Assembly (NCBI GenBank): GCA_015698045.1
Contig: BLAL01000236.1
Coordinates: 310,001 to 374,000 of the forward strand
Direction of reading: 5' to 3'
Origin: Rhizophagus clarus
Taxonomy: Eukaryota > Glomeromycota > Glomeromycetes > Glomerales > Glomeraceae
DNA: 64,000 nt
The first letter of the stretch is position 1. Each line of letters starts with the position of its first letter. The notes beneath the pieces were generated by a model. The model was not told where the DNA came from, did no database searches, and saw nothing but the letters and a program-made list of their open reading frames with translations. The translations under genes were made by a program, and so were the position numbers. Shown in pieces: positions 45,828 to 57,056 of the stretch.

Positions 45828-46139
45828 TAGTGTTGGTCAAATGACTCAAATGACTGGTCACGTGTAATTTGGGTTATTTCATCATCAAATGACAAATGAC
45901 CTTAGTCATTTAAAATTATGACATAATTCTGGCCAAAACTATTCAATATTTTATAAATAAAAACTTACATGTGATATTATAAATTCATAATTCTGGCCAG
46001 CATCATAAACTTAACCTGAATTATAAAGCATTAATTTTAAATGACTCAAATGACAAATGACACAAATGACTAGGTCATTCGAAGGTCATTTAGGAGTCAT
46101 CTCAAAATGGACAAATGACCTGGTCATTTGCCATCACTG
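45828..46139. mobile_element. 312-bp hAT MITE with perfect 8-bp duplication
   Basis: Ends TAGTGTTGGTCAAATGAC and GTCATTTGCCATCACTG. AATCAAAC is duplicated at 45820-45827 and 46140-46147. The subterminal zones are full of TCAAATGAC / GTCATTTG motifs. It encodes nothing and would need an hAT transposase in trans. Confidence 0.9.
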
Positions 46140-46269
46140 AATCAAACAGGTTCGATGTCAAACTCACTCAAAAGTGTGATTAAACTCAGTTTTTCAATAC
46201 TTATTTTGTTCAATGTTTTTTCAGACACTACTTCTTTTACATTATTAAATTCATTTTTCAAATAAATTC

Positions 46270-46690
46270 AAATTCATAATTTATTCTTTTAAATCTATTT
46301 TTCTTGATAAAATTCAGTCAGCTCCAACTGATATAATTATTAATCCTCCAAGAATATTAGTTCCATTACTATAAACACCCTTAACTTTGCTATCATTTAC
46401 TAACTAATGCCATTAATGATTCATAATTCACAAAGTGATCTACTATATTATTTCTTGCGCTATGCAGAACCCACAATGAAATCACTTCCTAATTCAATTA
46501 TTATGTTTGATTTCGAAATGACATCAAATTGTTCTAAACCAACTCCATTAACAAAAATGTCTATAAATTTATAACAGAAACTCCCATTAGATTTTTTTTT
46601 CGTAATGAGACGCATTTCAGAGACCCAACTTTTTGGTAATAATAACATCTCCACCGTCATTTGAAATGCTGATTATTTTGGAAAACTGTA
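46270..46690 (-). pseudogene. Unrecognised protein relic with several frameshifts
   Basis: The minus strand reads MTVEMLLLPKSWVSEMRLIT, then VGLEQFDVISKSNIIIELGS and DFIVGSA, followed by a stop (46460). After frame changes it continues with VDHFVNYESLMALVSK and GVYSNGTNILGGLIIISVGA. The peptide style is that of a globular protein, not of low-complexity DNA. At least two indels break it. No family recognised. Confidence 0.35.
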
Positions 46691-47324
46691 TGATATTTTA
46701 TTGTGATCAGAAATGGTTCAGAAATATCGATGCTGATTTCATTGAATCAAGATCACAGGATAACATCGGGAAAGTTATTTCAGTTCAGATCTGCGGTGAT
46801 CTGCAATTTTAGCAGATTGCCGCATTTTTTTAATGCAATTTTGTTAAGAATCTGCGCAATACTGCAAAAATTATTTTTTATTTTTTTTCAAAGATTTTTT
46901 TATGAAAAATTTGTGATAATCTCCAAAATTGCAGATTTTTAAAAACACTTCATACAAAAATCTTTGAAGATTTTCACAATTTTCCTCTTTAATTTGATAA
47001 ACTTTGCATATTTATTTTGATAAACTTTACATCGCTAATTTTTAAACTTTTTTAAAGAAACAATTTTTTTCTATCACTTTGAAGAAATAATTTTATAATA
47101 CTTTTAAAGAAATAATTTTTTAACGCCTTAAAAAAAATAATTTGTTTAAAGATACCAAAGAAAAAAAAATAAATTTTTTAGTGGATTCTTTTTTAAGCTT
47201 CGAAGCTTGTCAGATACTTGGACTTCAAGAATAATTTTTTTTTAAAAAAAAAAAAAAAATTAAAAAATACTGTTTCTTTATAAGGTTCAAAGTCTTTAAG
47301 ACAAGTTTCCAATGTTCGGCAGAA
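46691..47324. other. AT-rich DNA with ATCTGCG / GCAGAT motifs
   Basis: 46780-46950 contains CAGATCTGCGGTGATCTGCA and several GCAGAT / ATCTGC words, similar in style to 51590-51730. It may be a worn MITE, but no clean ends or duplication can be fixed. Confidence 0.35.
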
Positions 47325-47332
47325 TGCCAAAG

Positions 47333-48872
47333 TAAAGATGTGTCCGCAATACCCTAATTGCGGATTAATTGCGATTTGCGATATTGCGGAACATTGCGGA
47401 TTTTGAAGAATAATTATTCGCAAATCCGCAATCGCAAATAATCCGCAAATCTGCAAATAATCCGCAAATAATCTGAATAATCTCAAAAATTATGATTGAC
47501 TGTAAATCATCTTCACATGATCATTTTTTTTAAAAAGTGGACAATTTTGTCCATTTTGTAAACTCATGAATCATGTTAATTTAATCTTTGCAATAAAATA
47601 TAACCAAATTTATTTATATACTAAAAAGTGGACAATTTTGTCCATTTTGTAAACTCATGAATCATGTTAATTTAATCTTCGCAATTAAATATAACCAAAT
47701 TTATTTATATACTAAAAAGTGGACAATTTTGTCCATTTTGTAAACTCATGAATCATGTTAATTTAATCTTTGCAATTAAATATAACCAAATTTATTTATA
47801 TACTAAAAAGTGGACAATTTTGTCCATTTTGTAAACTCATGAATCATGTTAATTTAATCTTTGTAATAAAATATAACCAAATTTATTTATATACTAAAAA
47901 GTGGACAATTTTGTCCATTTTGTAAACTCATGAATCATGTTAATTTAATCTTCGCAATTAAATATAACCAAATTTATTTATATACTAAAAAGTGGACAAT
48001 TTTGTCCATTTTATAAACTCATGAATCATGTTAATTTAATCTTCGCAATTAAATATAACCAAATTTATTTATATGCTAAAAAGTGGACAATTTTGTCCAT
48101 TTTGTAAACTCATGAATTATGTTAATTTAATCTTCGCAATTAAATATAACCAAATTTATTTATATACTAAAAAGTGGACAATTTTGTCCATTTTGTAAAC
48201 TCATGAATCATGTTAATTTAATCTTTGCAATAAAATATAACCAAATTTATTTATATACTAAAAAGTGGACAATTTTGTCCATTTTGTAAACTCATGAATC
48301 ATGTTAATTTAATCTTCGCAATTAAATATAACCAAATTTATTTATATACTAAAAAGTGGACAATTTTGTCCATTTTGTAAACTCATGGATCATGTTAATT
48401 TAATCTTCGCAATTAAATATAACCAAATTTATTTATATACTAAAAAGTGGACAATTTTGTCCATTTTGTAAACTTATGAATCATGTTAATTTAATCTTCG
48501 CAATTAAATATAACCAAATTTATTTATATACTAAAAGTGGACAATTTTGTCCACTTATTCGCAAATTTGCGATAATGTAAATTATTTGCGGATTTGCAGA
48601 TTATTTGCGATACTATACGGATTTGCGGATTATTTGCAGGTTTGCGGATTTGCGGGTTATTTGCGGTACTATAAATTATTTGCGGATTTGCAGATTATTT
48701 GCGGGTTTGCGGGTTATTTGCGGTACTATAAATTATTTGCGGGTTATTTGCGGGTTTGCGGATTATTTGTGGGTTTGCGAATTATTTGCGGGTTTGCGAA
48801 TTACTAAGCGCAATTGATTTCCAAAACCCGCAATATTGCGGATTTTGGAAATCAATTGAGGACCCATCTTTA
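47333..48872. mobile_element. hAT-like MITE (1.54 kb) with an internal satellite, 8-bp duplication
   Basis: Ends TAAAGATGTGTCC and the inverse GGACCCATCTTTA. TGCCAAAG is duplicated at 47325-47332 and 48873-48880. The terminal TAAAG fits the YARNG rule of hAT. The subterminal zones (47345-47470 and 48555-48860) are packed with TTGCGGATT and AATCCGCAA words in opposite orientation. The middle is an 11-copy tandem repeat. No protein. Confidence 0.8.
47532..48553. repeat. 91-bp tandem repeat, 11 full copies
   Basis: Very regular 91-bp period. Each unit starts AAAAAGTGGACAATTTTGTC, containing the palindrome TGGACAATTTTGTCCA, and continues with AACTCATGAATCATGTTAAT. Copies differ mainly in CTTCGCAATTAAA against CTTTGCAATAAAA. 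A short partial copy ends the array at 48553. Confidence 0.95.
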
Positions 48873-48880
48873 TGCCAAAG

Positions 48881-49119
48881 GTACAAGTTCCAGATTCAAA
48901 CAAAAATTTTTTATTTATAGTTTTAAAGTGCAGGATGAACGAGAAATTAGGAAGTTAAAAAATTTGTTTTCGAATTTCGAAGTTTTACGGACAAAAATGG
49001 CAAGATCTATCTTGCGGAGCTATTTTAAAAATTTTTTTTTTTGTAGTTTCTTTTCTAAGTTTTGGATGAGCCCAAAACCCTTTCCAGACTCTATTTCAAA
49101 AGTTAGAGGTCCTGGAAGC
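48881..49119 (+). other. Flank between MITE and the modular array
   Basis: Before the MITE inserted, 47280-47332 was continuous with this segment. A frame here reads FKQKFFIYSFKVQDEREIRK and runs into the first array modules (PKPFPDSISKVRGPG). It may be the ancestral coding start of the array, but no gene can be closed. Confidence 0.25.
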
Positions 49120-51360
49120 TGAAGAACAGCCCTGGACTCTCCACTTCGAAGGATAAAGGTCCTTGACGCTGAAGAACGGCTCTGGACTCTCCATTTTGAA
49201 GGTTAGAGGTCCTTGACACTGAAGAACAGCTCTGGACTCTCCATTTCAAAGGTTAAAGCCTTCAAGTATATTAATTTATTTAACGAACATTATAAACACG
49301 TTCAATTCTAATTTTTTTTAGGTCCAGAAGCCAAAGTACAGCTCTGGACCTTTTTATTATTTAAAATTTAATGAACGTTAATATTAACATTCGATTTTTG
49401 CTTTTTTTTTAGGTCCAGAAGCCGAAGTATAGCTCCAGACTTTTTTTTCCAATAGTAAAACCTTCAAAAAATTTTTTTATCGAAGTTTAATTCACGAACG
49501 TTAGTATTAAATACGTTCAATTCTAATTTTTTTTTAGGTCTAGAAGCTAAAGTACAGCTCCGGACCTTTTTATTATTTAATGAACATTAATATTAACGTT
49601 CGATTTTTGCTTTTTTTTAGGTCTAGAAGCCGAAGTACAGCTCCGGACTTTTTTTATTAATTTAATTTAACGAACGTTAATATTAATGTTCGATTTTATT
49701 TTTTAATTTTGTTTAACGAACATTATCATACGTTTGTTCTTACTTTTTGTAATCCAGAACACCAAACATGCGGCTTTGGATATCATTTCGAAAGTAATTT
49801 CGAAAAAAAATTTTTTTTTTATTTTTATTAACGAATATTAACTAACGTTCGATTTCTTTTTCTTTTTTTTTAGGTCCGGAGTTTTATTTGAGGCGGACCG
49901 GGTATTTCGAAGGTAAAAAAAACCTTAAAATTATATTTTATATTAAAACAAACTAATTAACGTTTCACTTCTCTTCTTTTTTTTAGGTCCGGAACTCCAT
50001 TTCGAGGCAGACCATTAAGAAAAGAAAAAAGTAATTTTTTTTTTTGTATTTTAGCGAAACGTTAATAACGTTTCGCTTTTCTCCTTTTTTTTAGGACTGG
50101 AACTCCATGTTAAGGCGGACCATTAAGTAAAAAAAAACAATTTTTTTTACTTTAATTTCAACGAATGTTAACTAACATTCGTTTTCTTTCTTTTTTTAGG
50201 TCCGGAACTCCTTTAGAGGCGGACTATGGTATTTCGAAGGTATAATATCTTCGAAATTTATTATTTTTTTTTGTTTTATTTAAACAAACGTTACTAATGT
50301 TCATTTTTTTTTATTTTTTAGGTCCGGAATTTAGAGGCGGACTGGTATTTTGAAGATATAATACCTTCAAAATTTATTATTTTTTTTTTGTTTTATTTAA
50401 ACAAATGTTACTAATGTTCGTTTTTTTTTATTTTTTAGGCCTGGAATTTAGAGGCGAACTGGTATTTCGAAGGTAATACTTTCGAAATTTATTATTTTTT
50501 TTCTTATGTTTTATTTAAACGAACATTACTAATGTTCATTTTTTTTATTTTTTAGGTCCAGAATTTAGAGGCAGCTGGTATTTCGAAGGTAATACCTTCG
50601 AAATTTATTATTTTTTTTCTTATGTTTTATTTAAACGAACGTTACTAATGTTCGTTTTCTTTTTTATTTTTTAGGTCTGGAACTCTAGTACGAAGCAGGC
50701 CACGGTATTTCGAAGGTAAAAAAACCTTGAAATAATATTTTATTTTACGAAACGAAATGAAACTAACGTTTCATTTTATTTTTCTTTTTTTTAGGTCTGG
50801 AACTCGAAGCGGACTGAAGGTAAAAAAAAAACACCTTTTTTTATCTTATTTTTATTTCAACGAACGTTAAATAATGTTTGGTTTCATTTTTTTTAGATGG
50901 ACCCCACCTCACGGCGGACTTGATATCATCCCGAAGATAAAAAAAATTTTTTTGCTCGTTTTTATTAACAAAACGTTAATTAACGTTTTGAATTCTTTTT
51001 TTAGATTTGTGTCTTTCCGGAGGACTTCTAGCAGAATTCAAAGGTATTTACCTTCGAAAATTTAAATTTATTATTTTTTTTAAACAAAACGTCAACTAAC
51101 TATTTCGTTTTTTATTTTATAAGTCATCGGCTTTCCAGATGCTTACCAGACGAATTTCAAAGATTAAAATTTCGAAAAATATTAGTATAGGTCTGCGGTT
51201 TTCTGACCTGTCTCTGGATAGAATTTCAAAGTAGACGGTATTTAATTTTCTTTTTTGTTTTTTTTTTTTTATTTAACAAAACGTTTACTGACGGTTTTGT
51301 TAGTTTTTTTTGCAGGCGCAGGAAACCGAAAGAAAGGTTCCAATCCTAATATGAAGGTAA
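49060..51360 (+). repeat. Modular array of about 20 exon-like repeats flanked by splice signals
   Basis: The first three modules are 50-bp tandem copies (CTGAAGAACAGCTCTGGACT, CTCCATTTCGAAGG). From 49320 each module of about 100-125 bp is: a T-rich tract ending in TTTTTTTAG; a less AT-rich 30-45 nt core, GTCCGGAACTC...GGCGGAC...GGTATTTCGAAG; usually GTAA directly after; then AT-rich sequence with the inverted pair AACGAACGTTA / TAACGTTCG. The cores translate to related peptides (PEAKVQLWTF, PELHFEADH, PEFYLRRTGYFE). Several cores contain stops, and core lengths vary (33, 34, 39, 40 nt). So this is either a decaying micro-exon gene or a satellite derived from one. No complete gene is claimed. 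Confidence 0.7.
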
Positions 51361-51479
51361 AAAACCTCAAAAAAAACGTTTTTTACATTTTCAACGAAAC
51401 AGTGAAAGTAAAGAAAGAAAGGCCGGAAAATTTAGTGCATTTAATACCCGAAATAGTGTAGTTAATAGTGTAGTAAATT

Positions 51480-51777
51480 GATTTATTTGTAATGCTTTAA
51501 TTAAATAAATTAAATAAATTAATTGATGTTAATTAACAATAAAAGTAATTGTAAATGTCAAAAATTTTGAAAAATTTAGCAGATTTGTTTTTGAAAATTT
51601 TTGCAGATTTTTTTGTGTTTGCAGAACTGCACAGAAATCCATGAAATTTTTCAGTGCTGCGTATCGGCATGTTCTCAGATCTGCGCAAAATTGGGTTCCA
51701 CAAAATTGCGCAGATCTGTGGACCAAAATTTTTTCTGATAAAGTCGATTGCGCAACACATTACCAAGAATTAAATAA
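51480..51777. other. Short segment with an inverted ATCTGCGC motif
   Basis: CAGATCTGCGCAAAATT (about 51677) and AAAATTGCGCAGATCTG (about 51702) form an imperfect palindrome. No gene is supported; the short frame here merges into the satellite. Confidence 0.4.
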
Positions 51778-53860
51778 GTTAGCTATGGAGTATAAACTAC
51801 TAATGCAAACGAGAGAGCAACTGATCACGCCACATTTTCTTGAAAATTAAAATGTCAAACATGTCATTCTCTACCAAAAATACAATATTATTTGTTAGTT
51901 ACTATGTACGATATTATGAAATAACAATAAATGCTTGATTGAGACCAACCACTAATGTAAACGCGAGAGCAACAGCTCACACTCAATTTTCATGCAAATT
52001 ATAATGTTAAGCGTATTATTTTCTAACAATGAAATAATATTATTTGTCAGTTAATATGTACGATTTTATGATTAACAACTCTTAACTAACCAATATATGC
52101 TTGATGGAGTATCAACCACTAATGTAAAAGCGAAAGCAAATGCTCACACTCCATTTTCATGGCAATTAAAATGTTAAGCGTGTCATTTTCTAACAATGAA
52201 ATAATATTATTTGTCAGTTAATATGTACGATTTTACGATTAACAACTGTTAACTAACCAATACATGCTTGATGAAGTATCAACCATTAATGTAAAAGCGA
52301 TAGCAACTGCTCACACTCCATTTTCATGGCAATTAAAATGTTAAGCGTGTCATTTTCTAACAATGAAATAATATTATTTGTCAGTTAATATGTACGATTT
52401 TACGATTAACAACTGTTAACTAACCAATACATGCTTGATGGAGTATCAACCACTAATGTAAAAGCAAAAGCAACTGCTCACACTCCATTTTCATGGCAAT
52501 TAAAATGTTAAGCGTGTCATTTTCTAACAATGAAATAATATTATTTGTCAGTTAATATGCACGATTTTATGATTAACAACTCTTAACTAACCAATACATG
52601 CTTGATAAAGTATCAACCACTAATGCAAACGAGAGAGCAACTGATTATGCTACATTTTCTTGAAAATTAAAATGTCAAACATGTTATTTTCTACCAAAAA
52701 TACAATATTATTTGTTAGTTAATATGTACGATTTTATGATTAACTTTTAAATATCAATAAATGCTTGATTGAGACCAACCACTATTGTAAACGCTAGAGC
52801 AACTGCTCACACTCAATTTTCATGCAAATTATAATGTTAACCTTGTCATTTTATAACAAAGAAACTATATTATTTGTCAGTTAATATGTACGATTTTATG
52901 ATTAACCATTCTTAGCTAACAAATATATGCTTGATGGAGTATCAACCACTAATGTAAAAGCGAAAGCAACTGCTCACACTCCATTTTCATGGCAATTAAA
53001 ATGTTAAGCGTGTCATTTTCTAACAATGAAATAATATTATTTGTCAGTTAATATGTACGATTTCAAAATTAACAACTCTTAACTAAAATACATGCTTGAT
53101 GGAGTATCAACCACTAATGCAAACAAGAGAGCAATTGATCACGCCACATTTTCTTGGAAATTAAAATGACAAACATGTCATTTCCTACCAAAAATACAAT
53201 ATTATTTGTTAGTTACTATGTACGATTTTATGATTAACTTTTAAATATCAATAAATGCTTGATTGAGACCAACCACTAATGTAAACGTAAGAGCAACTGC
53301 TCATACTCCATTTTCATGCAAATTATAATGCTAACCTTGTCATTTTATAATAAGGAAACTATATTATTTGTCAGTTAATATGTACGATTTTATGATTAAC
53401 CATTCTTAGCTAACAAATATATACTTGATGGAGTATCAACCACTAATGCAAATGAGTGAGCAGCAGTTTATGCTCCATTTTCATGCCAATTAAAATGTCA
53501 ACCTTGTCGTTTTCTAATAAGAAAACAATATTATTCGTCAGTTAATATGCACAATTTATGATTAACTCTTTTAATAACTAATATCTGCTTTATTGCCAAC
53601 CATAATGTAAATGCAAGAGCAACTGCTCACGCTCCATATTCATGCCAATTATATTGTTATTCTTGTTGTTATCTAATAAGAAAATGATATTATTTGTTAG
53701 TTAATATATACGATTTTATGTTTTAACACTCTTTACTAACCAATATATGTTTAATTATCATACACCATTGTAAACGCGAGAACCAATTAAAATGTTAAAC
53801 TAGTCATTTTCAATGCATAATAATATATTAACTGTTAGTTAAAATGTACAAAACTATGTT
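51778..53860. repeat. AT-rich satellite, period about 165 bp, about 13 copies
   Basis: Each unit carries CAACCACTAATGTAAA, then AGCAACTGCTCACACTCCAT, TTTCATGGCAATTAAAATGT and TTATTTGTCAGTTAATATGT, ending ATGATTAACAACTCTTAACT. Unit starts fall near 51790, 51945, 52117, 52280, 52445, 52612, 52775, 52940, 53107, 53268, 53435, 53595 and 53755. Copies at the right edge are the most diverged. Confidence 0.9.
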
Positions 53861-54389
53861 TTCACATTCTCAAATAAACATGAAGAAGTACCAATTTCTA
53901 AAGTAATTGCAAGAGACAAAAATTTTCACCAAAAGTCATTTAAAATCACATGATTCGAACTGATTCACACTGATCATTGGGTAACTTGTGTAACTTTGTA
54001 AACTGGTGAAAACAGTAAGAAAATAATCAATCGAAATTAAAAGGTTAAGTATTTAGCATTTTGCTATAAATGTCGGGAAAGGCAACAAACCTAGCTCTGT
54101 TTCTCTAAACGTATCGTAGCTTCTATAAGTTGAACGTACTACTTTCAAGTAACAATTGCAGCATAAAGAGCAAATTGCTCAATAATTTGTGGCTTTCATT
54201 AAATAATTTAGGAGTTGATTGATTTGTAATAAGGTTAAGACAAGCAATACATAATAAAGTGATGATAATTAATAGTATTTTTATTTGAATATATCAAATT
54301 AAACAAGAACAAATTATTTACTGTATCAGTAATAATTTTATTCTTAACTAATGAACGATTTTATGTTTACATTCTTAAGCAAACTACAT
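53861..54389. other. AT-rich DNA between satellite blocks
   Basis: No gene or clear repeat seen. Confidence 0.4.
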
Positions 54390-54680
54390 ATCCTTGATAT
54401 ATTACCAACCACTAATGTCAACGCGAGAGCAAATTCCCATGCTCCATTTTCCTGGTAATTAAAATAATCATATTGTTATTATCTATTAAGGAACAATTAT
54501 TATTTGTTAGTTAATATGTACGATTTTCTGTTTTCATTTTCTGAAATAAAAAACATCTTCTTGATGTAGTACCAATCACTAATGTTAACGCGAGAGCAAA
54601 TGCCCTTGCTCCATTCCCATAGTTTTTATAATGTAAACCCTTGTCATTTTCTATTAAAAAAATTATCATTTGTTAGTTAA
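54390..54680. repeat. Two outlying diverged satellite units
   Basis: The same satellite as 51778-53860 (ACCAACCACTAATGTCAACG, GAGAGCAAATTCCCATGCTC), separated from the main block by about 500 bp of unrelated sequence. Confidence 0.75.
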
Positions 54681-54782
54681 TTTACTTCCACTTATTTATC
54701 ATTTTATCAGGCCGTCCGCAATTAATTTTTAGATATTTTCAAGTTTATTTGTTTTAAATTAATCTCTCTAGTAATAAACCTG

Positions 54783-55190
54783 TTAGTCCCAATTGAAGTT
54801 ATTAATCCTATTTCTGATATCTGAACTTATTTTATTATCAAATAAAACAAAACCAGTAGCCGTGGCTTTGCCGTTTTTGATTGTCTTAATATATTTATTT
54901 AATTGCATTATGCTGTCTTCGATTATTTGCCTTACATGTTTCTTTATATTATTTTTGCTAAAATAGTAAGTCTTCTTCTGATTCACTTTTCAATTCGTTA
55001 TCTAACTTTTTATAATCTTTAAACACTTGATTTGCATGACTACTATTTTATTTTTATAAGGGCTAGTTAGACTAATAAATATACTTCAATTCTAATAAAA
55101 TGTTGGATTTCATTATTCCATTATCGCCATTTACTAGAATATCAATAAATCCAAATTTACCATCCCCATATTTTTTTTCTCATCAACAAC
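54783..55190 (-). pseudogene. PD-(D/E)XK nuclease-like protein, broken
   Basis: On the minus strand, in order: DGKFGFIDILVNGDNGIM, then ILLELKYI (D...ELK fits the PD-(D/E)XK catalytic pattern), a stop region, YKKLDNELKSESEEDLL, and YFSKNNIKKHVRQIIEDSIM, then QLNKYIKTIKNGKATATGFV. This matches what I recall of a large Glomeromycotina family with a restriction-endonuclease-like fold, often following an AAA-type domain. Some members resemble Crinkler-type effectors. Frameshifts and stops separate the blocks and the N-terminal part is missing. The activity is presumed lost; assignment to Crinklers is only a possibility. Confidence 0.5.
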
Positions 55191-56734
55191 TATTCAAATT
55201 TCTGATAACTGATACTCTATCGGGATGAGCATTTCAAAGTCAGTTTGTTAGGAGTTTTTATTATAGTTAAAAAATAACCTAAATGCCTTGAACAGGGTTG
55301 GGAAATTAGTATAGTTAGTACAGTTTAGTACAGTTTAGTACAGTTAGTACATATAATAATTAATATAAAATTTAGTATAGTACAGTACAAGTACAGGGAC
55401 AAATTTTACCTAGTACAGTGGGATATCAAAAATCACCGGACAGTTTTTTTTCAGAATTGCATAACTGCATTTTCTCAGCATCCAGTGATCATTAAACAAT
55501 GAACCAAAGCTTGTTAAAATCACCATAATAAGATGCATTGAATGGTATTATCTGTGTATCTCTAGCATTAATAGGTAATTAGTTATTGTCAAGTATTTAT
55601 AAACAGTAAAATAGGAATAACTTTTCATCCTCTAATGCTAAAAACATAAAAATAATACCATTCGATTTGTCTTGTTATGGCGAATCTAACAAGATATGCC
55701 TCATCATTCTATGATTAATGGGCAATGAAACGCCTTGATACTTTTATTTTTCATTATTAAAAAAATTTTCAAAAATCATGATTTTAAAATAAACTTTAAA
55801 TGGAGTTTAAATGTCACCCGGTGATCATACAAAGATGATCAAAAGCTCATTAGATTCGTCTCATTGAGATGCATTGAATGGTGGTATTTATATATTTCTA
55901 GCATTAATAGATAGTTAATTATGATCAATTCTCTCTAAATTAAAAAATGGTGATAACTTTTTATCTATTGATGCTAGAGATATAAAATACTGCCATTTAA
56001 TGTGTCTCATTATGATAAATATAATGAGCTTTTTTTGTTTTTATATTACCACCAGACAAGTAAACGCCTTGATGTTTCTACATGTCAATATTAAAAAAAT
56101 TGTTAAAAAAATACAATTTTAGAATAAACTTTAAATGGAGTTTAAATGTCACCCAGTGATCATACAAAGATGATCAAAGGCTCATTAGATTCGTCTCATT
56201 GAGGTGCATTGAATGGTGGTATTTTTATATTTCTAGCATTAATAGATAGTTAATTATGATCAATAATCTCTAAATTAAAAAATGGTGATAACGTTTTATC
56301 TATTGATGCTAGAGATAAAAAATACTGCCATTTAATGTGTCTCATTATGATAAATATAATGAGCTTTTTTTGTTTTTATATTACCACCAGACAAGTAAAC
56401 GCCTTGATGTTTCTACATATCAATATTAAAAAAATTGTTAAAAAAATATAATTTTAAAATAAACTTTAAATGGAGTTTAAATGTCACCCAGTGATCATAC
56501 AAAGATAATCAAAGGCTCATTAGATTCGTCTCATTGAGATGCATCGAATGGTAGTATTTATATATCTTTAACATATATAGGCAATAAGTTATGACAAATA
56601 TTCTCTAAATGATAAAGTGCAAATAACTTTTTACCTACTAATGTTAGTATTATAAAAAATACTGTCATTTAATGCATTTCATTTTGATAAATATAATGAG
56701 CTTTTTTTTATCTTTATTTAATATACTGTATTCT

Positions 56735-56880
56735 AAATATTCAAAGCCAAATGCATAAAGCCAAATATGCTAAGCAAATATACTAAGCCAAATAACTAAG
56801 CCTTATGTGTTAATCCAATATGCTAAGCCAAATACTAAGCAAATATGATGCAAAGCAAGTCAAGTATATTAAGCCAAAAA
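56735..56880. repeat. Short degenerate repeat upstream of the Tc1 transposase
   Basis: AAGCCAAATATGCT and shorter forms (TACTAAGCCAAATA, TGCTAAGCAAATA) recur about ten times. It occurs only on the left side of the transposase, so it is not part of the arms and could be a control region. Confidence 0.6.
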
Positions 56881-57056
56881 TTAAAAAAATATATAAACAT
56901 TAAAATTTTTACCAATTTGTATTTATGATAATATTTATTTTTTATAAATATTTTTTTTTAAAAAAATTTCTTTACTATTAAAAAAGTCTTTAAAATTATA
57001 TAATTTCTTCTTTTCCTTAATATTATAAATTATAAAAAAAATAATAAATTATTTAA

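Noticed and set aside
47532..48553. Regular repeats that could be mistaken for a CRISPR array
   Set aside because: The units are contiguous 91-bp copies with no unique spacers, in a eukaryotic-type sequence with introns.
48547..48817. Repetitive frames rich in YLRICRLFAG-type peptides
   Set aside because: They are translations of the TTGCGGATT subterminal repeats of the MITE.
51529..51766. Minus-strand frames of 65 and 77 codons
   Set aside because: They are formed by the imperfect ATCTGCGC palindrome; no conserved protein signal.
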